A stretch of 64,000 bases of DNA from Saturnia japonica. Taxonomy: Eukaryota; Arthropoda; Insecta; Lepidoptera; Saturniidae. The stretch covers positions 152,930-216,929 of the forward strand of contig CM065325.1 of assembly GCA_033032175.1 (NCBI GenBank), given 5' to 3'. A model generated the notes under the pieces. That model did no database searches and was not told the DNA's origin. It saw nothing but the letters and a program-made list of their open reading frames with translations. Below, one piece after another: positions 51,447 through 63,105 of the stretch. Each line of letters starts with the position of its first letter. Within the stretch, counting starts at the first letter, position 1. The position numbers and the translations under genes are program-made.

Positions 51447-52880
51447 GCAGTAGAAAATTAAAATCATTGTAAATTAACGTAAAATATTATTATAGGTAAG
51501 GTACTTTAATATATATATATATATATATATTTTTAATAACTGTCTACTTATGGAACTGTATATTAATAAATATTTTATATAAATAATTTATGGTTACAAA
51601 TCTATAAACAAGATGTAATATTTGAATGGGTCAGTGAGGGGAACTCTGAAACTATAAGTGATAGAGAAAGATGATCTAAACGACCATGATATCGGTTTTA
51701 ATCATAGGAAAAACAGCATTCACAGATTTAAAAAAACTTTTATACGAGTTGGGAATCGAATTATTACATATAATTATACATCACTTGTACACAATAGCCA
51801 AACTATATCACGCAAAATGCCACCATTAATTAGATTTTATAGTGCCAAATACGTAAAATAAGTAAGATAATGACGCGGACACCAAAAACTCACCTTGCTT
51901 GTTCATACCACGCTACACCATATTACGCCACCAATATCAGATGTCAGTAGTCAGTTTGCTCACAGCATTGGAAGTATCAAGATAAAAAAAAAAAACAAAT
52001 ACAAAAATCTATATTACCAAATTAACATTACAGGGCATGATAATAAAATAAATTCAATTGAGTCAGACGAAGGTTTTAAAAAAAAAAAATTGGTACATTT
52101 GCATTGGCTACATTTGGTGAATGAAACCCCTAATTTGAAATTAAACACGAATTTATTCATAATGATATCTGCAACAAGAGTACAAAGTTCCTCGAAGCTA
52201 TCAATGCAATAGAAAGTAAGTTAGTAAAAAAAAAAATTGTATTTCATATTAATATAAATTATAATATTAATCTGATATGCAAAATAATAAAGTTTTTTTT
52301 TACGTACAGATTTATTTAAACTTAAATATAAAACCAATAAACGTAATATAATAAAAATATAAACCGTTTTACACTCTAAGTCATCAAAATTTTCACAGTA
52401 TGTTAATTTATACTCTATATGTTTTCTGCTTCTGAAATTTCTATTCACAAAAATGTATATTATTCTTCGTTTTTACATATAATGAGAAATCAATGGATAA
52501 GAAGCAGTTTGAGATTTATTTGGATTTCGTGTTACAACTAATTGAATCTTTGAACTATGTAGATTAGACGTAACATTATGTTGTAATTTGTATTATCGAT
52601 GAATGTAATTTTTCTTTTTATCCATTTACATTATATTCTCAAGTTTCAACTAGTTACCGCGCTATACCTACAAACAATAGGCTCTTAGAATATGTCTACG
52701 TAATATCGTAGTGTGTAGTGACTATTTGAAATGAAGCTTGTCTGTATGTCAATGACTCGAGTATGCCGCTTCGGCGTAGTTTTGATTGCCGTTTTTCTAT
52801 AGAAAGCTGACGGTATCTAGTTGTAGCGCCAGCGTACACCAATCATTAACCTATGAATTTAATAGACTATTTTACTGTTT
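51447..52880. other. Intergenic with MITE fragment and microsatellite
   Basis: An (AT)n run at 51512-51530. About 51730-51960 is a distant copy of the 14945-15300 repeat (ACTATATCACGCAAAATGCC). The rest is AT-rich with no gene. No clear AATAAA was found just downstream of the MADF-BESS stop. Confidence 0.45.
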
Positions 52881-55800
52881 TTAAGTATTTAAACCTCCTT
52901 TAAAATGATTTAACATTTTCATTTCTGCTTCATGTATAAGCTTATGTAATTGAAATTTTATTTCAGCCTGGTCTGTTTTTGGTAGCTTATTTAATTGTTT
53001 GCTCATGGATAAAAAGAAATGGTCATTTTCATCTAACTCAGTTATTAAAGCTCTTTTCTGTCCCAACTCTTGTGTTGATTTCATATCATTGACCATGTAT
53101 TTGAATAAATTATTTTCATCGTGATTTTTGTCTCTAGGGCTAGTAGTAGGACTTGGAGAGGAACTTGGAGTAGGGGTTCTAATAGCAGTATAACTTAGAG
53201 CTGGCGTGGATTCAGGAGAAAATTGTAATACAGAACCCTGTGTCGACTCTTCGTACTTGATGTCACTTTCTAGTGGCTGTAAGTTTGTACAGGACCGCCT
53301 ATTTGCCAAATGTGGCAACAAAAATTCCATTTGCACCTCAAACTTCCATGGATTCATTGTGTTAATTCCTCGACCATTCTTCTTGCGTCGCCTTTTTACT
53401 GCATTTGTGAAACAGTTTCTCAATTTTACCCATTTATCCTTGACTTCTTCTACTAAAAAAAAGAAAGAATAATGTTTATTTTTAGGAATACATATTTCTA
53501 TTGGAATTAAAGAGGAGAAAATTTAGACATACCATTAGCATTAGTAGATTAAAAATATAGATTTTTGATTGTATACGTTGAATCGTATAGTAAAGGGGGG
53601 GGGGGGGGAATTATTTGATTAATCACTATTTCAAACATTATTAGATTATGAGAAAGTAGAATGGCTTACTGGTAACCCTTTAACTACAGCATCAGAACTA
53701 TTGCAACATGTGATTTTCGTAGACGAAGCTTTTCCCATAAAGCCATGTTATTAATTCGATCCTATAGCAAGAATGATGTTCAGAACAGTCAACCTAACAA
53801 AATATTGAATTATCGGCTCAGTCGTGTTGGTCGAGTGGTTTAGATCGGAGGAATATCGATTCGATTCCGGCAGGGTCGAATTCCGGCATGTAACAATGAT
53901 TTTTTCGGAATTCTCGTACATTTACTAATTCAAATTGGTAACACTATACACGGATGGTGAAGTAAAACATCGTGAGGAGACCTGAAATGTCCTTGTAATA
54001 CCACTGTAAGTGGGAAAAATAGAGTACTGTTGATTTCTCCGTGTTTGACCTTATCTTGTTCGACTTACCTACATACTTTTGGCATTTTAAAATCAAGATG
54101 GCGCGTTTGCTGCCTGTTTGAAGACGCTACCTCATTAGCCTAGTGGTCGTAAGCGCGACTGCTATGATCGAGGTCCTGGGTTCGATTCCCAGGTCGAGGA
54201 AAGTGTTATTGGGTTTTTCTATGAAATTCTCAGTAGCAGCTCGGAGTTTGGCTTTGTGCCCGATTAATGGCAAAAAAACTCGCCCCCTATTACATGGGAC
54301 ATAAAAACATACCCGGAAAACTGTCGGTGTACTTTATTACACCTCTGCCTAAGCTTTTGGGAATACAAGCGTGATGGTATGAATGTATCTATGGCGCGTT
54401 TACGCAGTTCCAATGAGAGTATTATCTGATATGGTCGATAAATTATTTTTTGCAATATACTTCTTACATAATTATTTAGGTACAGATCTATACTGTTAGC
54501 CATAAGGGCCCTGGAGCCTCAGGCAGCTTTTACAGCTTCACCATGGCTTGGAAAATTTACCATCCGACTGTGAACCAGTAAAGGCAAATCAACCCACAGA
54601 ACCCATAGCTCTCGAAGACTGCTATCCAATTCGTAGAAATGCTACACATTATGCATCTTCTATTCGAGACAAAATCAGGGAATTCTTTTCCAATGAAGGT
54701 ACGTTACAATTCTATGGCTATTTGATTTAGTTAGAACTTATAAGAGGTAGACAAAATATTACTTTAATAATTAACCGAGCTAATTTGAAACTTCGCTGCA
54801 AGAAAATATTTTGATATGGATGTTTGGAGTAGTTGCTAAATAAAACAGAAAATTGTATAGTTTTTTTTAAATTATACATGATAGAAAAAAGTACTTGAAT
54901 TTTTTACATTATTTAGATTGCACAGATTTAAGAAAAATGTTCTAGAAGGTTTAAATAAAATAATATAAAAAATAATACATTATAAGAAAATGATAGGTTA
55001 TCATCTATTGGTCTACGGGATTAATATAAGCACGATTCATTTCTTCGTATTCAAAGAAGGTTGATAATATTTCGTTCAGCACTATGTTTATTTAATACAA
55101 CTACCAATGCAATCATGTGCAAACGACACAAAGAACGAAACGAACGAAATCTAACGCGCGTAGTTCGATCGTGAGTTTGCTAACAGTACCGACTTCTCGT
55201 ATTAAGCTACCCGCACACACACAATATTACTGTCAATGCTAGGTTGCAATAACATTGAACAATTTAATCACCCCGCATACCTACGCAATATTTTTGTCAG
55301 TTTTTCGTGATAGAAACTGACTCAGTAACGTGTAGTAACTTGAACCGTAAGCATTTTAAGCATGGAGAAATAAAGAAAAGTAATTGCATTGATTATTGTA
55401 CAAACATCTTCTATACAATTAATAAAATTAAGTGTTTGTTTGTAATATCATGATAACAGCTTTTTGAAAAAGAATTAGGGGTCCGAGCAAGTAAAAAACA
55501 ACTGGTCATGGTGAATTAATTCGGGCGCTTAAATGGCTTACGTTGAGTAAACAATAATAGATATAGCAAATTAATGTACTACACAATTGTAGGCATTAAA
55601 AAGACCTACAAAAAAGTCTGGGAGAGTATATATCTATCTTTTAAGATACGCCCACAATAAGCATTTTTGTCTTTAAAATTGCCGGGAACGGGGGAGCAAG
55701 ATTCGCGAGGGCATTCTGTAGTTCACGTAAGCGAAGCCACGGGACCAGCTAGTTATTAAATAAAAAAGGCATTCAAGAAGGAATCATTGGATTAAAGATT

Positions 55801-57338
55801 GGATGAGAAAAATAAAACCGAGTTAAGTCATTTTACGCTAATAAATGAACTACAACTTATAGAACGACATAATTTCAATTTACAACCGTCTTTTATTCCT
55901 TTCGAAAATTTGTTCGTGGTAAGTATAAGTTTTTCTTCACATCTTTTCTCACGCTGTTCGGTTAAATATTTTTTTTATAATAAATTTTGACCAACTTATC
56001 CAGCGCATAATTTTTCCTTACTTTATCGTGATATGCGTCAATAGACGTACCTACACCATTATTCTGGATATGTTTAATTCATTAATTCTATGGAATATTG
56101 TTTTCAAAACAAATTTCCGTGTAGATGCTGCCTTTGTCTACCAATTTTGCGTCTCGCCAGCGCGACCGTCTACCTTCAAATCTTTTTCTCGGCTAAAACA
56201 TTGTCACGCACCCGCATATGTCAATACCCCTGCCTCCCCCCGATATAGTTGAAACGAAATCAGAAATTCCAGAAATCAGCAATAATATTGTGAACATCAA
56301 CAATACTGCCCACAAAAATACAATAATGTTTTCAATATTGAAATTATTGCCAATAATATTGCGTGTGTGCGGATAACCTTAGTGTATTATTATCTATGGT
56401 ACTGACACTACTGATACCGACGCGTCACGCGTGTCGCGTGACTTGTGACGTAGCCGCTGATTGCATTAGCGGTGCGGTGGTGTGGGGGTCGGGAGAGGAG
56501 CGCGCATTCCACTTGGGTCTCAAGCAGTGTTGCCAGACAATTAAGTTGAAATTACAGTGTTTTGGGCTCAAAAATACAATGTTTATGTGAAATACGGTCT
56601 TTACTTTTTACAATTCATACTAAAATACATTTAAATTATTAAATTTGAATTTAGTCTTTTTTGTTACTAAGCATTAATTATCATCATCGCTTAGTGCGAT
56701 TACAATTCTTTTATGTGAAACATCTTTTGGTGAGCCTTTGTAGTAAAATCAAAACGTTTGCCGTGACAGGAAATGGCATGACGCTCTCTCTTGCCGTTAC
56801 ACACGACGATTTTTTCAGATAGTATCATTTAATATAATCCAAAGAACTATGATCGGAGAATCTTTTATTATGAACGAAACTTAAAAAGCAATCTTGTCAT
56901 GCGCTAATATATAAAAGTAACTTTCATTTTTGTCTTAATAAATTAATTTTTGAATAGATAAAAATACAGTATTCTCTATACATTTTATTTTTAATAATAC
57001 ACTGGTACAGTGTATGACATGAAATTACAGTAGATTTAACGTAATTACAGTGCATTTGGTAACACTGGGCTCAAGTTAACTGTTGTGGGTTCATCAAACA
57101 GTACGGCTACATAGAATTACTTCATTACTAATTATAACGTGCTTTTATGTATTAAAATAAAGTATATTAGAATATAATATATGTATTACTTTATTAAAAA
57201 CTTACTTGTTGTATTCAATTGTACCGCAATTTCCTCCCATGCATTGTTTCTCAGTTTACTATCCCTGTATTGTGTTAAACTCGTGTCATATAAAACTGGA
57301 TATCGTCTAACAAACTCTATTAATAGTTCTTCTGACAT
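52881..57338 (-). CDS. MADF-BESS domain protein
   Basis: Two exons: 57338-57206 (133 nt) and 53452-52881 (572 nt), phase 1, GTAAGT to TTTTTAG, giving 234 residues. The N-terminal MADF domain (a Myb/SANT-like DNA-binding fold) spans about 1-85: LIEFVRRYPVLYDTSLTQYR, NNAWEEIAVQLN, VKDKWVKLRNCF then KRRRKK. A proline/serine-rich linker (TPTPSSSPSPTTSP) follows. The C-terminal BESS motif, for protein-protein contacts, spans about 190-228 (DHFFLSMSKQLNKLPKTDQA). The start at 57338 is chosen because MADF domains begin close to it; an in-frame ATG at 57437 is possible. It could be a host transcription factor or the accessory protein of a PIF/Harbinger element, which encode MADF proteins; no transposase is near. 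Confidence 0.85.
53595..53608. repeat. Poly-G run
   Basis: Fourteen consecutive G on the plus strand. Length uncertain, since such runs are prone to sequencing error. Confidence 0.8.
53820..53890 (+). repeat. tRNA-like SINE head
   Basis: GTTGGTCGAGTGGTTTAGAT resembles an A box and GATTCGATTCCGGCAGGG a B box. The downstream text (GTGAAGTAAAACATCGTGAG) resembles the body of another SINE near 16060. No full cloverleaf with acceptor pairing is seen, so a tRNA gene is not called. Confidence 0.45.
54126..54382 (+). repeat. tRNA-derived SINE, best copy
   Basis: Head: TTAGCCTAGTGGTCGTAAGC (A box) and GGGTTCGATTCCCAGGTCG (B box). Body: AGTGTTATTGGGTTTTTCTA, AGCAGCTCGGAGTTTGGC and GTGCCCGATTAATGGC. 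Tail near AAGCGTGATGGTATG. A/B box spacing is like a tRNA promoter. Two more copies are at 2062-2295 and 51222-51446. Confidence 0.9.
54483..54550 (+). repeat. Interspersed repeat C copy
   Basis: ATACTGTTAGCCATAAGGGC, then CCTGGAGCCTC and CAGCTTTTACAGCTTCACC; family reference at 16970-17058. Confidence 0.75.
55205..56378. mobile_element. Harbinger-like non-autonomous DNA element
   Basis: 1,174 bp. Left end AGCTACCCGCACACACACAA then TATTACTG; right end is the inverse of GGTTATCCGCACACACGCAA then TATTATTGG. The flanks are TTA at 55202-55204 and 56379-56381, the 3-bp duplication of PIF/Harbinger. No transposase frame inside. A minus-strand copy of repeat D (55485-55757) is nested in it. The element lies in the intron of the MADF-BESS gene. 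Confidence 0.75.
55485..55757 (-). repeat. Interspersed repeat D, minus-strand 5' half
   Basis: Reverse complement of the first 270 bases of 59320-59830, ending GAAGCCACGGGACCAGCTAG. Confidence 0.8.
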
Positions 57339-58023
57339 TTTTGATGAGAAAATTTCCAAAGAATGCAAGAAATCACAATAATTTATCGAAAATCCTCGAA
57401 TCACTAACGCGTGTCGTCTTGTGTTATCTAGAATCATACTGCGTCAGACGCGTCGCGTCGAGTGGCGTGTTTTCCCCCTCTACTGAGCCACTACCGCGCC
57501 GGCGCAGTGCGGCACGGTGCATGCCGCGGTGACACGAATATCTGGATCGGTCAGATCGCATGGCGTGTGTGAGCGTCGCGTCGCACAGTGGCACGAGACT
57601 CCAATTTGATGGACTTAGAAACCAACATTCTGTTACACTTCGTTTTATCGATAAATTATGGCAATTGATCCTATTTATCACAGATACCAACAGCCGTCTG
57701 TGATATTTGCAAAACAAAAACGTCTGAGATGAACAACGTGGAATCCCTTAATCGAAGAGGAGGTAAGGAAAAAATGTACACGGAAGAAAAAATTTCACAT
57801 GGGTATTTACTTTTGTTACTATATTTAATTTTTTTCGTGCTTATAATCAGTTTATTTACTGTAAAATTTTATTTTCCATTATGTAATATTTTATTTCGTT
57901 ATGCAGCTTACCGTTTGAACGTCAAAAACTGAAGTTGTAGGAGCGCCGACAAGGAAATAATGAAGCTTACAGAAACAGAGACAGCACTCTATTTATTGAT
58001 ATACCTAGATTGTCCAAAATTCA
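57339..58023. other. Upstream region of the MADF-BESS gene, CG-rich motifs
   Basis: 57430-57600 is much richer in CpG than its surroundings, with GACGCGTCGCGTCGAGTGG and GCGTCGCGTCGCACAGTGGC. It may be the gene's promoter or the end region of a transposon. A short plus-strand frame at 57729-57932 has a hydrophobic core but no support. Confidence 0.4.
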
Positions 58024-58095
58024 AGTTCGGTGAAGCTGTAAAAGCCGCAGCGGCTTCAGGGCCCTTAAGGATAACAGTGTAGTCAGATCTAAAAA
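58024..58095 (-). repeat. Interspersed repeat C, minus copy
   Basis: Plus strand reads CGGTGAAGCTGTAAAAGCCG, CAGCGGCTTCAGGGCCC and AACAGTGTAGTCAGATC. Confidence 0.75.
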
Positions 58096-59319
58096 AAAAA
58101 AATTGTACAAAATAGTTATAGTGATAGTGAATGGATTTTATTTTTATTAAAGGATATCTAGATAGGAACTTTTTACACATTATGTTTCAATTATGTATCA
58201 TAATATGAACTAGTTAACATTTAGTATAAATTTGACATTTCTTATATTATGAGTAATAACCTCGTTTGTTTATTTTATTATATAGTTTTACATATTATTC
58301 CGTGTTAAAACTTTACAGTAACTTTAAGTAATAAAAACTAAGCCTTGATAAATTTCATTTGCGATCTTTTATCCGGAATAATTGCTACTTTGTGAACACT
58401 TTCATAGTACACAATGATAGTAGAGTAGACAAGGATTAACAAAAAAAACGTTTGAAGTAAGAAAAATTACGCCCTTGTAGGAATCTAGTTCTTTTAGAAC
58501 CGTTCCATACAACAATAACGGGAAATATTTTTTTCTGCCCAAAATATCAACCTTAGGAAAAAATTACTGAGGATTACTAACTACCTATTGTAAATGTTAA
58601 TTAGCTATATAAAACGGCACAAAAAGTGAAGAGTAAAGTTTGTTTTCAAAGTCCCTCAAATTGTAGTTTCGTCCCACTGTGCGTCGCGTGAGGACTATAA
58701 TAATGTTTCCGGCAACATAAATTAGTAGAATTTGATTCGACTCTACACGCGTCACGTGAGTCACGTCGCATCGGGTGCGTGGCGTGACATTGTGTATCTG
58801 CCTTTAAATTTTATTTTTAAAGATCAGTTGAGTATGCGATGTGCTGTCACGCTCTGTTAATTTAATGAAATAATGTTATGTTTCACTCAAACTTCAAACT
58901 TTAGCTCTTTGTTACTATCGCCAAAGAACGATATTTGAGTCCTTTAATATTCATTGTACATTGCTCGTTTGTAAGATAACTAACTTTGAACTTCGAAGTA
59001 AAAAAGGTAATGTATATAGCATCAATTTATTACGTCATACTTATGCTTTTAACTAGAGATATACTGTTGAAATTAGCATGTCGGTGACAGACACGGTGAG
59101 GCAAACTCATAAGATTTAACTAATCTAAAATATGCTTAAATGTGAGTATAGAAGTTTTCAGTTCACAAGACAATGATTTAGAAGAATTACCTGGTGTACT
59201 TATAAAAGATGGTGGAATCTCTGACCTATAAACTACATAGACTTGTTTCTTGGAATGCAGTGATAATAATTCAGAAATTCAAGATACAGCAGTTACATAG
59301 TTATAAATGTTTTGATTAC
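58096..59319. other. Intergenic, nothing coding
   Basis: Contains a CG-rich block at 58738-58795 (ACACGCGTCACGTGAGTCAC) related in motif to 56415-56445 and 57445-57465. Otherwise AT-rich and unassigned. Confidence 0.4.
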
Positions 59320-59830
59320 TAGCTGTGCCCGTGGCTTCGCTCACGTGGACTACAGAATGCCCGCGCGAACCTTGCTCCCGTACTCCCGGCTAATTTAAAG
59401 ACAAAAATGCTTAATGTGGCTTAAGAGAGATGTATACTTTCCCAGATTTTTTTGTAGGTCTTTTTAATGTCTACAATTGTTTAGTACATTAATTTGCTAT
59501 ATCTCTTATCGTTTACTCAGCGTAAGCCAATTAAGCGCCCGAATTGATTTTTTTTCTAATTGTGAGGAACAAAATTTTATTTTATTGTGAGGATCCCTAA
59601 TTCTTTTTCAAAAAAAAAGTAGCCTAAGTTACTCCCTATAAAATCAGCTATCTACCACTGAAAGTCCCGTCAAAATTGGTCAATTCGTTTCGGAGATTAC
59701 CCGGAACAAACAGACAGATAGATAAAAAATTTAAAAATGGGTGTTTTGTTATAGGTATCGTATATACTTTTAGTTACAATTAGTAAAAATCTGTTATTTT
59801 GACATTACAAATAGACACTTCAATTTTATT
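59320..59830 (+). repeat. Interspersed repeat D, long copy 2
   Basis: Starts ACTAGCTGTGCCCGTGGCTT; includes CCACTGAAAGTCCCGTCAAA, GGAGATTACCCGGAACAAAC and a CAGACAGATAGATA run; ends near GACACTTCAATTTTATTA. Partner of 17090-17600. Confidence 0.78.
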
Positions 59831-60939
59831 AATTGTACGTATATGTATGAATATATTGTATAGATTTATTGAATTAATAGCCACCGCCGCTGAAGGAAAC
59901 ATGTAACAGAACGAATTTGACGGTAGAATTAACTTTCTAGCTTTCTACCATTAATTCAATCATTTAATGTAATCATAATTTCATTCACAGATAATGTTTA
60001 AAAAACTGGCAAAGTGTTAAAAATATTCTTCAAAAGACTTGTTATGTTGATTGAAAAAACGGGCCTATAAAGGCGTTTTCCTGGCAACGCCATATTATCG
60101 TTAATTCGTCATCAAAATTTATGATTCAAACATCGTTTTAAAGCTAATACTTCCAGCTTATAAATAAAGAAAAGCATTAAAAACATTAGCGTTAGGTATG
60201 CCATCTGTTAGTGGTGTATGTACCTAAATAAATTAAAAACGCCATCTATTAACAATCGCTTTATGTAAGATGAGAGCAGTTAGATTGAGAACATTCTATA
60301 CCTAATGAATGAAATAGTCGTACGGATCTACTAGCATAAGTAATTCTAAGTCCGCTAGCTTTAACATTAAACAAATTAATTACTGATGAAACAAAAACAA
60401 AAGATGAAATTGATGTAAGTGAAGATCGCACATCACTTATAATGATGGACACACACAGTACTCCAATATATTAACCAAATAACTAAGCTATACAGTTAGT
60501 TTCTAGAGGTTTCAAGTAATAACATGACATTAGAATCCGGCGAGTCACACCTGAACGACTCGTTCAACTTACCGGCACGCTTCGTACTAATCGGGATCCC
60601 TTTAGGGTTTAAATGCGTCTTACCGTTAAGGTTAGTTTATTATCCTTTATGGAACATTTAATCATTTCATGCGTCACTGCTATTTTGAAATGAAAAATCA
60701 TTGGTTATGTAACAGTTATGAATTCGTAGACCAATTATTTTTTAACACTGCTATTATTGCTAAATTCTGAATTTGAATGAGTGCTAATATTCATATGATC
60801 TTATGAATGAAAAATGCTTGTATGTTGTATTTTTTTAAATACATACGTCTGTTTTATGAATATTAGAGATGGAGGAGCTTAGAAAAAGCCATTCGCGAAA
60901 CTCTTTGTATAGAAGCCAGAAATTAATGCATTCATGTTG
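59831..60939. other. Intergenic, nothing recognised
   Basis: AT-rich. Two short GCCATCTRTTA pieces (about 60200 and 60241) may be old transposon edges. Confidence 0.4.
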
Positions 60940-60941
60940 TA

Positions 60942-62244
60942 CAAGGTGTCCAGAAAGGGTATCGGGTATTTGTTTTCGCGCCATATTCGAAACGGGGCGT
61001 CTAAAGGGTGCGGGGAGGGGTTCGTGGCGTCCGCCATTTTGTGGAGTTTTAGTCACGATGGAACAGTACTCGGGGACGCATCCCGCATTTTGCGTACGAG
61101 CGTATAATCGTAATGGTGATTCAATAGTGACTGCTCAACGTCTCTATCGTGCTGAATATCGTACACGCCACGCGCCAAGGGACGATAGCATTAGGAAATG
61201 GATCAGGATGTTCGAGAATACAGGTGCGACAGTTAAAATTCAAAACTCTGGTCGTCCTCGTTCAGTTCGCAATGAAGAAACAATTGAAGAAGTTGAGGCG
61301 TCGGTTCGTCAAAATCCGTCTTTATCCATCCGAAAGCGAAGCCAAGCGTTGAACATCAAAAAATCGTCTTTACATTCGATTTTAAAGAAAGACTTACATC
61401 TAAAAGCCTATAAAATTCAATTGGTTCAAGAATTGAAGGATACGGACTATGCTAATCGACTGAAATTTGCGAACGAAATGCTGCAGCGATTTAACAACTT
61501 TAACAACATACTGTTCAGTGACGAAGCAAATTTTCACCTGAATGGTCATGTTAATAAGCAAAATTGTCGGTACTGGGCAGTGGAGAATCCGAGACGAAAG
61601 CATGAACGACCCCTGCATAGCCCAAAGGTCGTTGTTTGAGCCGCTATGTCTGCTAAAGGCACAATTGGTCCTTATTTTCATGAAGATCAACGAGGCCGAG
61701 CAATTAATGTGAATAGTGACCGTTATTGCGATATGTTGCGAAATTTTTTGGTCCCAGAGTTGCAGGAGTTTGCAGGTTTCAACTCAAGAACGTGGTTCCA
61801 GCAAGATGGGGCCACTTGCCATACCTCAAATGACTCAATGGAAGTTGTTAACGAATTATTCCCTAATAAAGTCATTTCGCGAAGGGGTAACATCAACTGG
61901 CCTCCCAGAAGCCCCGACCTTAGCCCGCTTGACTATTTTGCATGGGGATACCTTAAAAGTAAGGTTTATCAAAACAATCCGACGAATCTGACCCAGTTAA
62001 AGCAAAACATCAGGTCAGAAATGGCAGCAATATCGATAGCTATGTGTCAACGTGTTATCGCCAATCTTCGTTTCCGTTTAGAAGAGTGCCAGCAACGTAA
62101 CGGTCATCATTTGGGTAACATCATCTTTTCCAAATAATTCTCCAATTCATATGCTAATAATAAACAATAAACTTTTTTATTGCATACAAATAATTTTTGT
62201 TTCATTGAACTTACAAATACCCGATACCCTTTCTGGACACCTTG
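60942..62244 (+). mobile_element. Tc1/mariner-superfamily element, DD41D type, complete
   Basis: 1,303 bp with perfect 31-bp terminal inverted repeats (60942-60972 and 62214-62244, starting CAAGGTGTCCAGAAAGGGTA) and TA on both outer sides (60940-60941, 62245-62246). It carries one transposase gene. Only one coding defect is visible, so it is young. Confidence 0.93.
61058..62137 (+). pseudogene. Mariner-like transposase, one nonsense codon
   Basis: About 359 codons from ATG at 61058 (MEQYSGTHPAFCVRAYNRNG). Helix-turn-helix N-terminal half includes the GRPRSVRN linker. Catalytic acids: Asp in LFSDEANFHLNG, Asp in WFQQDGATCHTS, and Asp in SPDLSPLDYFAWG. Counting the residues between the second and third gives 41, the spacing of the DD41D (rosa-type) group, not DD34D mariner or DD34E Tc1. 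A single in-frame TGA at 61637-61639 sits in the conserved segment after KVVV; the frame is otherwise open to TAA at 62135. As written, no full-length transposase can be made without readthrough. An upstream in-frame ATG at 60869 lies outside the element. Confidence 0.92.
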
Positions 62245-62246
62245 TA

Positions 62247-63029
62247 TAACTGCTATACAATAATTTTCAAACCTGATTAATTTAATACTTATCATAGTAA
62301 GATACATGATGTGATAATTAGCACCAACCGTTGCGTCATTAAGTGATTCATTGCCTTCTTAGTAGTTTTCTTTTGTATGAGTTATAAGTTCGGTCAAAAT
62401 TAGTCAAATATTGTGAGCGCAATGTAACGCAAAACATTCGCTATATTATGGCATCATGAACTATATATGGGGTTTTTAGATCCTGGACATCTCCTTCCTT
62501 TAGTTTACGCTAATATTCACTGAAAACCTCTAACACTTTGTTATATCCATGCCATCAAAAATTTACTATGGAACTAAACTGTCCATTTGCAGTTGATTGA
62601 TTTTTTTTTGTATTCATATACTCTGATATTTATAGTGTGAAGTCACGGACAACTACTAGTTTACCGATGTGCATTTTAGGAACGTTATTCCCATGGAAAC
62701 CCATCCAAATGCAACAACATTAATAAGAATACTCAGTCGCACGTCACTAGTAACAAACTAACGAAACTTATTTAATTGGCATCCGGTCCACGGGGCGCTT
62801 ATTGAATTTAATAGCGTACACAACTTGGTCGGATAATTAATACAGTTACCATTTGTGAACATTGTTATTGTTTTGATCCGTTTAATAGTATGATATAAAT
62901 TCTGATATTTGTGAAAGGTCACTTAGATGTAATGTATACTGGGTATAACATTGTACGATTTACAGTTATTCCAAGATGGGTTTATTATTTTTATATCATA
63001 TTATTTTTCAACATTTGAAATAGTCAATA
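62247..63029. other. Intergenic, nothing recognised
   Basis: AT-rich, no gene or matched repeat. Confidence 0.4.
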
Positions 63030-63105
63030 GGGGAAATGTTGGCGCGGCGATTAAGCCATGGCATTTCCTCTGGAAGAGGCCTTTGCCCAGCAATTGGACA
63101 CATCA
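63030..63105 (+). pseudogene. RTE-like LINE terminal tail
   Basis: One frame reads LEEAFAQQLDTS, the closing E-A-F-A-Q-Q-W-type residues of RTE reverse transcriptases, encoded by GGAAGAGGCCTTTGCCCAGC. Only the last 25 or so codons remain. Confidence 0.5.

Larger units (their letters stand above)
53453..57205 (-). other. MADF-BESS intron (3.75 kb) loaded with repeats
   Basis: Holds a G14 run (53595-53608), a tRNA-like piece (53820-53890), a full SINE (54126-54382), repeat C (54483-54550), a Harbinger-like element (55205-56378) and CG-rich motifs (56415-56500). No further exon was needed to keep the frame. Confidence 0.75.

Noticed and set aside
53820..53890. Candidate tRNA gene
   Set aside because: A-box and B-box-like words exist but no cloverleaf with a paired acceptor stem could be drawn. 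A SINE head is the better reading.
60869..61057. Upstream N-terminal extension of the mariner transposase from the ATG at 60869
   Set aside because: It begins outside the left inverted repeat and translates the repeat itself. The ATG at 61058 gives the normal N-terminus.
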